Shown here: positions 1-7,239 of the stretch, piece after piece
How positions within the stretch are numbered: the first letter of the stretch is position 1
Layout of the letters: the number at the start of each line of letters is the position of its first letter
Source: Seohaeicola saemankumensis
Lineage (GTDB): Bacteria > Pseudomonadota > Alphaproteobacteria > Rhodobacterales > Rhodobacteraceae
Direction of reading: 5' to 3'
Assembly (NCBI RefSeq): GCF_042678485.1
Contig: NZ_JBHTKR010000006.1
Location: forward strand, 310,001-374,000
DNA: 64,000 nt
Notes under the pieces: generated by a model
Told to the model about the DNA's origin: nothing
What the model saw: the letters and a program-made list of their open reading frames with translations, nothing else
Database searches by the model: none
Program-made: the position numbers and the translations under genes

Positions 1-907
1 GCAGCACGTAACCGCGTCCGTCATTCGACGGCATCACACCATCCGCAATCAGGAAGGAGGTCGAGCGCAGATGGTCCGCGATCACCCGGTGATGCGTCTT
101 GCCCGGCCCATCGGGATCGGTCGAGGTGACATGCGCGCTGGCCTCGATCAGGCTGCGAATCAGATCGGTCGCATAGTTGTCATTCGTGCCCTGCAGCAGC
201 GCCGCGACCCGCTCGATCCCCATGCCGGTGTCGATGGACTGGGCCGCCAGCTCGCGCCGGGTGCCATCCTCGAACTGCTCGTATTGCATGAAAACAAGGT
301 TCCAGATCTCGACGAAACGGTCACCATCCTCCTCGGGGCTTCCCGGAGGGCCGCCCCAGATGTGATCGCCATGATCAAAGAAGATCTCGGTGCAAGGTCC
401 GCAAGGCCCGGTCGGCCCCATCATCCAGAAATTGTCATTGGTCGGAATACGGATGATCCGGTCATCCGACAGCCCCGCCACCTTTTTCCAGATATTCGCA
501 GCCTCGTCATCGGTATGGTAGACCGTGACCAGAAGCCTGTCCTTGGGAATATCGAAATCCTTGGTCAGCAGTTCCCAGGCGAAGGGGATCGCTTCGGATT
601 TGAAATAGTCACCGAAGCTGAAGTTGCCCAGCATCTCGAAGAAGGTGTGATGCCGCGCGGTATAGCCGACATTGTCCAGGTCATTATGCTTGCCCCCGGC
701 GCGCACACATTTCTGCGCCGTGGTCGCACGCTTGTAATCGCGATGTTCGACCCCGGTGAACAGGTTCTTGAACTGCACCATTCCCGAATTCGCGAACATC
801 AGCGTCGGGTCATTGCGCGGCACAAGCGGGCTGGAGGGCACAACCTCGTGCCCCTGCTTGGCAAAATAGGACAGGAAGGTCGATCGGATATCGTTCAGCG
901 TTGGCAT
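1..907 (-). CDS. alaS: alanyl-tRNA synthetase, N-terminal part (runs off the window)
   Basis: Charges tRNA-Ala with alanine in the cytoplasm. Only the first 302 codons are inside the window; the reading frame is open to base 1. The start is the ATG at 907, beginning MPTLNDIRSTFLSYF, a classic AlaRS N-terminus. The class II catalytic core is visible: RHHTFFEMLGNFSFGDYFK near residues 85-105 (motif 2 region), the GPTGPCGPCTEIFFDHG stretch near residue 170, and MGIERVAALLQG (motif 3 region) near residue 255. It lies co-directional with and downstream of recA, separated by the recA terminator, so it is probably transcribed from its own promoter between 908 and 1004. Identification is secure; the C-terminal editing and tRNA-binding domains are not visible. 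Confidence 0.97.
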   Translation of the reverse strand, partial: MPTLNDIRSTFLSYFAKQGHEVVPSSPLVPRNDPTLMFANSGMVQFKNLFTGVEHRDYKRATTAQKCVRAGGKHNDLDNVGYTARHHTFFEMLGNFSFGDYFKSEAIPFAWELLTKDFDIPKDRLLVTVYHTDDEAANIWKKVAGLSDDRIIRIPTNDNFWMMGPTGPCGPCTEIFFDHGDHIWGGPPGSPEEDGDRFVEIWNLVFMQYEQFEDGTRRELAAQSIDTGMGIERVAALLQGTNDNYATDLIRSLIEASAHVTSTDPDGPGKTHHRVIADHLRSTSFLIADGVMPSNDGRGYVL

Positions 908-1004
908 GGGCGGACTTTCCGTTAAGGTCACGGGCTTTGCGCTGATGTAACGGCCACGGGCGCGCCTGTCCACAGGCGCTTGGTGCACAGTGCCGCGCAA
1001 ATGC

Positions 1005-1032
1005 AAAAGGCCCGCCAATCCGGGCGGGCCTT
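1005..1032 (-). terminator. rho-independent terminator of recA
   Basis: A perfect 10-bp stem (AAGGCCCGCC at 1007-1016 paired with 1023-1032) with a 6-nt loop. It is followed on the minus strand by a T run (1008 down to 1005). It lies 35 bp after the recA stop and before alaS, so it fits termination of the recA transcript. Confidence 0.85.
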
Positions 1033-1066
1033 CATAGGGGAACAGGTCGTGACGGACCGCGCCCGT

Positions 1067-2143
1067 TCAGCTTTCGACAACATCCTCGTCATCCGCGCCT
1101 TCGCCGCCCATGTTGAACTCCAGCCCGTGAGAGGCGCGGATCTTGTCCTCGATCGCAAGGGCGACCTGCGGGTTGTCGCGCAGGAACTGTTTCGAATTCT
1201 CGCGCCCCTGCCCCATGCGTTCATCGCCATAGCTGAACCAGGCACCCGATTTTTCGACCACGCCGGCCTTGACCCCAAGATCAAGCAACTCGCCGGTCTT
1301 GGAAATCCCCTCGCCATACATGATGTCAAATTCGACCTGCTTGAAGGGTGGCGCGACCTTGTTCTTGACGACCTTCACGCGTGTCGCGTTGCCCACCACC
1401 TCGTCGCGGTCCTTGATCGCGCCGATACGGCGGATGTCCAGGCGCACGGAGCTGTAGAATTTCAGCGCATTGCCGCCCGTGGTGGTTTCGGGGCTGCCAA
1501 ACATCACGCCGATCTTCATCCGGATCTGGTTGATGAAGATCACCATGCAGTTCGAGCGGCTGATCGACCCGGTCAGCTTGCGCATGGCCTGGCTCATCAA
1601 ACGGGCCTGCACGCCGACGTTGCTGTCACCCATGTCGCCTTCAAGTTCGCTTTTCGGGGTCAGTGCCGCGACACTGTCCACGACGACCATGCTGACCGCG
1701 CCGGAACGCACCAGCGTATCCACGATCTCCAACGCCTGTTCGCCGGTGTCGGGCTGGCTGATCAGCAGCTCTTCCAGGTTGACGCCAAGTTTCTTGGCAT
1801 ATTGCGGATCCAGCGCATGTTCGGCATCCACAAAGGCGCAGATCCCGCCCTTTTTCTGCTCTTCCGCCACGCAATGCAGCGTCAGCGTGGTCTTGCCCGA
1901 GCTTTCGGGGCCGTAGATTTCGATGATCCGCCCCTTGGGCAGCCCGCCGATCCCCAGCGCGATATCGAGACCGAGCGACCCGGTCGAGGTCGCCTCGATG
2001 TCGCGCATGACGTTCTCGCCGCCCAGCTTCATGATCGAGCCCTTGCCGAACTGCCGTTCGATCTGGGCCAGCGCACTGTCGAGCGCCTTCTGCTTGTCCG
2101 CGTTTTTCTTGCTGTCCATTGAAAGAAGATCTGCCATTGCCAT
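1067..2143 (-). CDS. recA: recombinase RecA
   Basis: DNA strand-exchange ATPase and SOS coprotease, 358 aa, the normal length. Walker A is GPESSGKTTLTL near residue 76, followed by the conserved FVDAEHALDP and LLISQPDTGEQALEI stretches. The Walker B region is MVVVDSVAALTPKSE, and FINQIRMKIGVMFG with GGNALKFYSSVRLDIRR forms the L2/DNA-binding core. The C-terminus is acidic (ending GADDEDVVES), as in other RecA proteins. The start at 2143 gives MAMADLL; a second ATG three codons in is also possible. Upstream at 2195-2240 are LexA-type direct repeats, so SOS control is expected. A strong terminator follows at 1005-1032, making this a monocistronic unit. Confidence 0.98.
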   Translation of the reverse strand: MAMADLLSMDSKKNADKQKALDSALAQIERQFGKGSIMKLGGENVMRDIEATSTGSLGLDIALGIGGLPKGRIIEIYGPESSGKTTLTLHCVAEEQKKGGICAFVDAEHALDPQYAKKLGVNLEELLISQPDTGEQALEIVDTLVRSGAVSMVVVDSVAALTPKSELEGDMGDSNVGVQARLMSQAMRKLTGSISRSNCMVIFINQIRMKIGVMFGSPETTTGGNALKFYSSVRLDIRRIGAIKDRDEVVGNATRVKVVKNKVAPPFKQVEFDIMYGEGISKTGELLDLGVKAGVVEKSGAWFSYGDERMGQGRENSKQFLRDNPQVALAIEDKIRASHGLEFNMGGEGADDEDVVES

Positions 2144-2194
2144 TGTTATGACCCCTTATTCCACACCCGGTCGCGGGCGGCAACGATTGCCTGT

Positions 2195-2209
2195 GTTCCT
2201 GTCTTGTTC
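2195..2209. promoter_or_regulatory. LexA operator (SOS box) of recA
   Basis: GTTC-CTGTCTT-GTTC matches the alphaproteobacterial LexA direct repeat GTTC-N7-GTTC exactly. It lies 52 bp upstream of the recA start codon. The enterobacterial palindromic box is absent, as expected for this class. Confidence 0.85.
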
Positions 2210-2225
2210 TTGGTTTTGGTTATGA

Positions 2226-2240
2226 GACCAAAACAGGAAC
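2226..2240. promoter_or_regulatory. second, one-mismatch LexA half-site in inverted orientation
   Basis: Read on the minus strand this is GTTC-CTGTTTT-GGTC, one base away from GTTC-N7-GTTC and nearly identical in its spacer to the perfect box at 2195-2209. The two copies form an inverted pair (TGTTCCTGT at 2194-2202 and ACAGGAACA at 2233-2241). It may be an auxiliary LexA site or serve a promoter running toward 2342; this is inference. Confidence 0.5.
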
Positions 2241-2341
2241 ATTTCAAGATCAATTTTCACTGTTCCACTTTTGCCCAAACTGGTTAAGGAGTAGTTTAAG
2301 GTTGTGAAGACTGTTCGGTATCCCGCGACAAGAGAGGTCAC

Positions 2342-2950
2342 ATGCTAGTTTTCTGGAAGCAAGGTCTGGTCTTTCTGTCGGTTCCGAAAACGGGAACCAC
2401 CGCCTGGGAGGAGGCCCTCGCCCCCCATGCCTCGATCGCGGTTCTTGACCCGCCCGAGCTGAAACATGCGCCGCTTTATCGCTACAACCGGTTCTTTCGG
2501 CCGATGTTCGAGAAGGCCTGCAAGACCGACACGGTCGAAACCCTGGCCGTGATGCGCGAACCGATCAGCTGGCTGGGCAGCTGGTACAGGTTCCGCAGGC
2601 GTCCCTTCATGCAGGGCAAACCCAATGCCACCTTCGACGTCAGTTTCGACGATTTCGTGACCGCCTACATGCAGAAGGAGACGCCCGGCTTTGCCAATGT
2701 CGGAAGCCAGGCCCGCTTTCTGGAACCCCGCCCGAACGGCACCGCGGTCGATCATCTGTTTCGCTATGAGGACCAGGCGGGGCTGTTGCGCTTCCTCGAA
2801 GCGCGGCTGGATATGCGAATCGTCCTGCCACGCAGCAATGTCTCGCCCGAGATGGATCTGGAGCTTTCGCCAGCGGTCCAGAGCAAGCTGCGGCGCGTCT
2901 GCGCCGAAGAGTTCGACCTGTGGGATGCGATCCCGGTGCGCGGCGCGTGA
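2342..2950 (+). CDS. sulfotransferase-like P-loop protein (often mislabelled gamma-glutamyl kinase)
   Basis: A 202-aa protein with a sulfotransferase-type nucleotide-binding start: LSVPKTGTTAWEEAL near residues 13-27 resembles the PAPS 5'-phosphosulfate loop. MREPISWLGSWYRF near residue 70 resembles the 3'-phosphate loop (R and S residues). No signal peptide or membrane segment is seen, so it is probably cytoplasmic. In Rhodobacteraceae a gene of this type commonly sits beside recA and carries the annotation gamma-glutamyl kinase, which the motifs do not support. It is divergent from recA across a 198-bp region with the LexA boxes, and convergent with cckA (27 bp between stops). Acceptor substrate unknown. 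Confidence 0.7.
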   Translation: MLVFWKQGLVFLSVPKTGTTAWEEALAPHASIAVLDPPELKHAPLYRYNRFFRPMFEKACKTDTVETLAVMREPISWLGSWYRFRRRPFMQGKPNATFDVSFDDFVTAYMQKETPGFANVGSQARFLEPRPNGTAVDHLFRYEDQAGLLRFLEARLDMRIVLPRSNVSPEMDLELSPAVQSKLRRVCAEEFDLWDAIPVRGA

Positions 2951-2977
2951 CAGGCTACGCCGGCCGGGGGCAAGGCC

Positions 2978-5338
2978 TCAATGCAACTGCCCCTTCACCG
3001 TTTCTGTCAGATCATTGAGCGAGAACGGCTTGGGCAGAAAGACCGAGTTCGGAATGCTGGCCTGCGCGTCGCCGAATGACTCCTCGGCATAGCCCGAGAC
3101 GAAAACCACCCTCACGTCTGGCCGCTGCTTGAGCGCCTCGCGCACCCAGCTTGGCCCATCCATGCCCGGCATGATCACATCGGTCACGAATATATCAACG
3201 CTGAGGCTGGCATCTTCCAGCGTACGCAGCGCCTGTTCGGCCGATTCCGCTTCGATCACGGTATAGCCGCGCAGCCGCAGGGCGCGTGATGCGAAAGCGC
3301 GCACAGGCGCCTCATCCTCGACCAGCAGCACCACGCCATCGCCCAGGCGCTGGCCCTTGCCCGACACCACCGGTGCTGGCGCCGGTGCGGCCGGGGCCAT
3401 GACAAGGTCATGCCCCGGAAACAGCAGCGTGAAACAGGTGCCCTGCCCCAGGACGCTGTCCACGAAGATGTAGCCACCGCTCTGCTTGACGATTCCATAA
3501 GCCGTGGACAGGCCAAGGCCCGTCCCCTCGCCCGTGCGCTTGGTCGTGTAAAAAGGCTCAAAGACCTTCTGCAACTTGTCGGCCGGTATGCCATGGCCGT
3601 GATCCGACACCTTGACCGAAACATAGGATCCGGGCGGCAGCGTCACCCGGTCGCGCTCCATCGGCTTGCGCAGCAGCAACCCTTCCGTCTCGATCCGGAT
3701 TTCGCCACCCCCGGGCATCGCATCCCGCGCATTGACCACCAGGTTCATCAACACCTGCTCCAGTTGCCGCTTGTCGGCGCGCACGGCCTGCTGCACCGGT
3801 TCATGGGTCAGCGTCAGGGTGATCTTCTCACCCACCAGCCGGTTCAGCAGATGGGTCAGGTCCGACAGCGTGTCACGCAGATCCAGCACCTCGGGCCTGA
3901 GGGTCTGCTTGCGCGAAAAGGCAAGCAGCTGCCCAACAAGAGCCGCGGCGCGATTGGCGTTCTGATGGATCTGCACCAGGTCGCCATAATCCGGATCGCC
4001 CTGATCATGGCGCAGCAACAACAGGTCGCAATGCCCTGAAATCGCGGTAAGAAGATTGTTGAAATCATGCGCGACCCCGCCCGCCAGTTCGCCAATGGCC
4101 TGCATTTTCTGGCTCTGGACGAATTGCGCCTCGAGTGTCTTGAGTTCGGTCGCATCGGACAGAACCGCGATCAGCGCGGGGCGGCCACGGTCCTGCACAC
4201 GGTTGAGCGTGACCTGAACGAAAACCTCGCTATCCGCCCGCGTCAGACGCAGGAATTCGCACTGCGGACCGGCACGCCCCATCGCGGCCTCGGCCAGCCA
4301 ATCGGCGATCGAGCGGCCCAACCCCTCCATCAGATCGGACATGCGGCAAGGTGCGCCATCCCGAATCCCCAGCAGTTCCCGTGCCGGACGATTGGACAGA
4401 AGAACATCCCCGTCGGGATCAAGCTTCAACAGTGGAACCGGCAAGGCATCAAAGAAGTGCCAGCCTTCATGCAGATCGGTGCCGCCCGTCTGAACCGTGC
4501 CGGCGCTGTCGGGCATAGGCAGCAGGAACAGCTCGCGCCGCCCGATGCCCGGTTCGGTTTCGATCACAAGGCAGGGCCTGTGCCCCTGCGACGTGGTAAT
4601 CCTGTGAATCTGCCCCTGGCGAAACGGCAATTCCGCACACAATCGGTCCAGCGACTTCACACGCTCCCCGACCAGGCGCCGTGCCGCGTCATTCATCGAC
4701 AAAATCGTGCCGCCGCGCCCAACCGTCAGCATCGCGACATCCGCCCCGGAAAGGCCGCGTGCCGCCACCGGACGGTTTGCGATATCTTCGGCGCGCCAGA
4801 GATAACCGCCCCCTTCCAGCCCCTGTACCGCAAGACGCAGGTGCCCCCCACGGATCACGATATCCTCGCGCGCGGCACCTGTGGACGCGGCCTTGGCCTG
4901 AAGCCGAAAAAGCACCGCGTCGGGATTCGCCAGGACGCCACGAAATACCGATTGCAGGGTCTGGCCAGCCAGGGGCGCGAAACGCGTCACCGCGGCAGGA
5001 TTGCTAAATGTCACCTCGCCATCCGCATCGGTCAGGATCGTGGGGGTGATGTCCCGGGCCACAAGGGTCCGGATCGCCGCCGCGCGCCGCATCGCGGACA
5101 TGCGCTGCAGGCGCTGCCCCGCCCAAGCCAGGAAAAGCGTGGCCACCAGCACGGACGTCGCCGAAAGGAACAGTTGCGCCACAGCGTCGTCGGCAATCGT
5201 CAATGCAAGCGCAAGCGACAGCGCCGCAAGCCCGGCCAACGCGCCCGCACGGGCCATGATGCGGCTGCAAACCCGGGCTATCGACCCGCTGTCGCTGTCA
5301 CCTGTTACCCAATCCAAACCACTTACACCCGACATCAA
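2978..5338 (-). CDS. cckA: hybrid sensor histidine kinase, CckA type
   Basis: A 786-aa membrane hybrid kinase. Two transmembrane segments lie near residues 30-70, followed by PAS-like regions (about 85-380). The HisKA dimerisation domain has phospho-acceptor His in GELAGGVAHDFNNLLTAISG near 425. A HATPase_c domain (NLVVNARDAMPGGGEI N box, DHGHGIP G1, GTGLGLSTAYGIVKQ G2) is followed by a C-terminal receiver (VLLVEDEAPVRAFA, phospho-acceptor Asp in VTDVIMPGMDG, Lys in LPKPF). The HisKA sequence and domain order match CckA, which in alphaproteobacteria feeds phosphate through ChpT to CtrA and controls cell cycle, motility and gene-transfer-agent genes. A perfect TTAA-N7-TTAA box lies 38 bp upstream, suggesting CtrA feedback on its own kinase. 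Confidence 0.85.
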   Translation of the reverse strand: MMSGVSGLDWVTGDSDSGSIARVCSRIMARAGALAGLAALSLALALTIADDAVAQLFLSATSVLVATLFLAWAGQRLQRMSAMRRAAAIRTLVARDITPTILTDADGEVTFSNPAAVTRFAPLAGQTLQSVFRGVLANPDAVLFRLQAKAASTGAAREDIVIRGGHLRLAVQGLEGGGYLWRAEDIANRPVAARGLSGADVAMLTVGRGGTILSMNDAARRLVGERVKSLDRLCAELPFRQGQIHRITTSQGHRPCLVIETEPGIGRRELFLLPMPDSAGTVQTGGTDLHEGWHFFDALPVPLLKLDPDGDVLLSNRPARELLGIRDGAPCRMSDLMEGLGRSIADWLAEAAMGRAGPQCEFLRLTRADSEVFVQVTLNRVQDRGRPALIAVLSDATELKTLEAQFVQSQKMQAIGELAGGVAHDFNNLLTAISGHCDLLLLRHDQGDPDYGDLVQIHQNANRAAALVGQLLAFSRKQTLRPEVLDLRDTLSDLTHLLNRLVGEKITLTLTHEPVQQAVRADKRQLEQVLMNLVVNARDAMPGGGEIRIETEGLLLRKPMERDRVTLPPGSYVSVKVSDHGHGIPADKLQKVFEPFYTTKRTGEGTGLGLSTAYGIVKQSGGYIFVDSVLGQGTCFTLLFPGHDLVMAPAAPAPAPVVSGKGQRLGDGVVLLVEDEAPVRAFASRALRLRGYTVIEAESAEQALRTLEDASLSVDIFVTDVIMPGMDGPSWVREALKQRPDVRVVFVSGYAEESFGDAQASIPNSVFLPKPFSLNDLTETVKGQLH

Positions 5339-5375
5339 CCGCGAATCACGTATTCACAGAATGACCGCTGAAAGC

Positions 5376-5390
5376 TTAATCGCTATTTAA
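5376..5390. promoter_or_regulatory. CtrA-type binding box upstream of cckA
   Basis: TTAA-TCGCTAT-TTAA is a perfect TTAA-N7-TTAA motif in an AT-rich 85-bp gap, 38 bp before the cckA start codon and downstream of the methyltransferase stop. The consensus is that of the response regulator CtrA. The match is seen directly; binding is inferred. Confidence 0.6.
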
Positions 5391-5423
5391 TTTTCGCCAA
5401 AAACGCGATTCCTGAAAGATTTT

Positions 5424-6590
5424 TCAACCCTTGCGTAGCTGCGCCAGGAAAAATCCATCCCCCGAGGGGCCGGGATCCCAGCGCCGGACCGCGATCTGCC
5501 GCCAATCGGGATGCGCCGAGACAAACGCCGCGATCCGGGCTTCGTTCTCGTCCCGCAACACCGAACAGGTGGCGTAGGCCAGAACCCCTTGCGGCGCCAC
5601 AAGCCCGGCCGCCTGTTTCAGGATGCCATCCTGAATGGCGCAGAGCTCCACCAGCCGCTGCGGTGTCAGATCCCACTTGCCCTCGGGCGCACGACGCCAC
5701 GCGCCTGACCCGCTGCAGGGGGCGTCGCACAGGACCAGATCAAAGGGAGCCGCCTGCGCCAGGGCGGCCGTCTCAAGCGTCTGTATCCGCACCCCGGCGC
5801 GCGCCGCCCGCGCCGGAAGATCCTTCATTCGCGCGGGCTGAATATCATGCGCCATGACCTGCGCGCCGCCTCGCGCGGCCATCGCAAGCGACTTGCCACC
5901 GCCGCCAGCACAGAAATCCAATATTTTTCCGTCTCTTGGCAGAGAAAGCTCATCCATCGTGGCCTGGCTTGAACCATCCTGCAATTCGACAAGCCCCTCA
6001 AGATAGGCCCGCGATTGCGCCACCTTCCGCGCCCCGTCACCCACCTTCAGGGCCGTGCCGGAAACCGGATCGGGTTCCGCGATGATCCCGTCCTCGGCCA
6101 GTGCGGCAAGCGCCTGGCCCGGATTGGCCTTGGCCAGGTTGACACGCAACATGACCGGGGCACGGCTCTGCAGGACGGTGGCGACCTGAGCCGCCCTGTC
6201 GCCAAGGCTGTCCAGCAGCAGGGGCCACAGCCAATCGGGCATATCTGACGCCTCTGGCCCTGGCGCGGGCGGGCGTCCTGCCTGCCGCTCGTCCGGGGTG
6301 AGGGGCGGCAACGCATGGCCCTGCCCCGTCAGCAGCGTGTCGGGATCACGCCCTTCGGCCCGCAGCAGCCCCAGCATCAGCCCGCGCCCGGTCATCGCCC
6401 CGCCAAGGGCCGCAAGAGAGCGTTTGCGACGCAGCGCATCGAACACAAGGTCACGCAGGGCCGCGCGATCGCCCGATCCGGCAAACCGGCTGCGTCTTGC
6501 CCAACCGATCAGCGCCTTTTCGGCGGCCTCTCCGGCCAGCACCTGGTCAAGCACCTGTGCCGCCGCGGCAAGCCTGGCCGCCGGTGTCAT
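5424..6590 (-). CDS. RsmB/NOP-family 16S rRNA (cytosine-5) methyltransferase
   Basis: A 388-aa SAM-dependent RNA m5C methyltransferase. The N-terminal ~130 residues look like the NusB-like RNA-binding region of RsmB. The catalytic domain shows the SAM loop DFCAGGGGKSLAMAA, DIQPARMKDL, the motif IV DAPCSGSGAWRR with its Cys, and the catalytic-Cys motif LAYATCSVLRDEN. The ATG at 6590 (MTPAARL) was chosen. The open frame continues upstream to 6983, but that part overlaps the divergent regulator gene and has no recognisable content. It is co-directional with cckA, whose start is 85 bp downstream. Target base is probably C967 or an equivalent; this is not proven. Confidence 0.85.
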   Translation of the reverse strand: MTPAARLAAAAQVLDQVLAGEAAEKALIGWARRSRFAGSGDRAALRDLVFDALRRKRSLAALGGAMTGRGLMLGLLRAEGRDPDTLLTGQGHALPPLTPDERQAGRPPAPGPEASDMPDWLWPLLLDSLGDRAAQVATVLQSRAPVMLRVNLAKANPGQALAALAEDGIIAEPDPVSGTALKVGDGARKVAQSRAYLEGLVELQDGSSQATMDELSLPRDGKILDFCAGGGGKSLAMAARGGAQVMAHDIQPARMKDLPARAARAGVRIQTLETAALAQAAPFDLVLCDAPCSGSGAWRRAPEGKWDLTPQRLVELCAIQDGILKQAAGLVAPQGVLAYATCSVLRDENEARIAAFVSAHPDWRQIAVRRWDPGPSGDGFFLAQLRKG

Positions 6591-6818
6591 GACGGCACCG
6601 TCACGGCGGGCGCAGGCACCGGGCCGGTCTGATCTGGCGCGGCAGGCGCGTGTCGGTGCTTCATTTGCCTTGCTCCATTCCCTTGGGCGCATTACCGCGT
6701 GGCAGCCCTGCGGCAGGGCCTCTATCTGGACGATCCGCAGCGGCGGCGCAAGCTTGGCCTCGCGCCGGGCCATCGCGTGATGCTTGCATTCGGCACAGGC
6801 TGATAGGAATGTCGCCCC

Positions 6819-7187
6819 ATGGATCAGGACCCACAACGCCCCCGCTTGCGCATCCGCATCGTCTTTGGCGCAGACGAGATGATCGGCCCCGGAAAGGCCG
6901 AATTGCTGGAACGGATTGCCCGCACCGGATCCATCGCGGCCGCGGGCCGGGAGATGGGCATGAGCTACAAGCGCGCCTGGCAATTGATCGGCACCCTGAA
7001 CGAGATGTTCAATGACCCTCTGGTCGACAGCACGCGCGGTGGCCCGGGCGGCGGTGGCGCGCGCCTGACCGAGGCGGGCCAGCGCGTGCTGACCCTATAC
7101 CGCGCCTTCGAGCATGAGGCCTCCGATGCCGGGGCCACCCAGCTGGACGCCCTATGCGCGCTGCTCAAGGATGACGCCCGACAATAA
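6819..7187 (+). CDS. ModE N-terminal-type winged-helix regulator
   Basis: A 122-aa protein consisting of only the LysR-like winged helix-turn-helix of ModE. LLERIARTGSIAAAGREMGMSYKRAWQLI near residues 26-55 is the recognition helix region, and GGPGGGGARLTEAGQRVL forms the wing. The molybdate-binding MOP domains of full ModE are absent, so molybdate sensing by this protein alone is doubtful. It converges on the molybdopterin oxidoreductase gene (52 bp between stops), and that pairing suggests a role in molybdoenzyme or molybdate-dependent control. Such short forms are common in proteobacteria. Function beyond DNA binding is inferred. Confidence 0.75.
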   Translation: MDQDPQRPRLRIRIVFGADEMIGPGKAELLERIARTGSIAAAGREMGMSYKRAWQLIGTLNEMFNDPLVDSTRGGPGGGGARLTEAGQRVLTLYRAFEHEASDAGATQLDALCALLKDDARQ

Positions 7188-7239
7188 CCGCCCCCGCGCC
7201 CAAGGAACGCAGGCACAGATCAACAGGCACAGCCGTTCC

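Noticed and set aside
2284..2299. TTAA-N8-TTAA upstream of the sulfotransferase-like gene as a CtrA box
   Set aside because: The spacing is 8 rather than 7; only a partial match remains, unlike the perfect box before cckA.
6591..6983. Upstream extension of the rRNA methyltransferase frame to 6983
   Set aside because: It would overlap the divergent ModE-like gene and adds 131 residues with no family content; the ATG at 6590 gives a normal protein.
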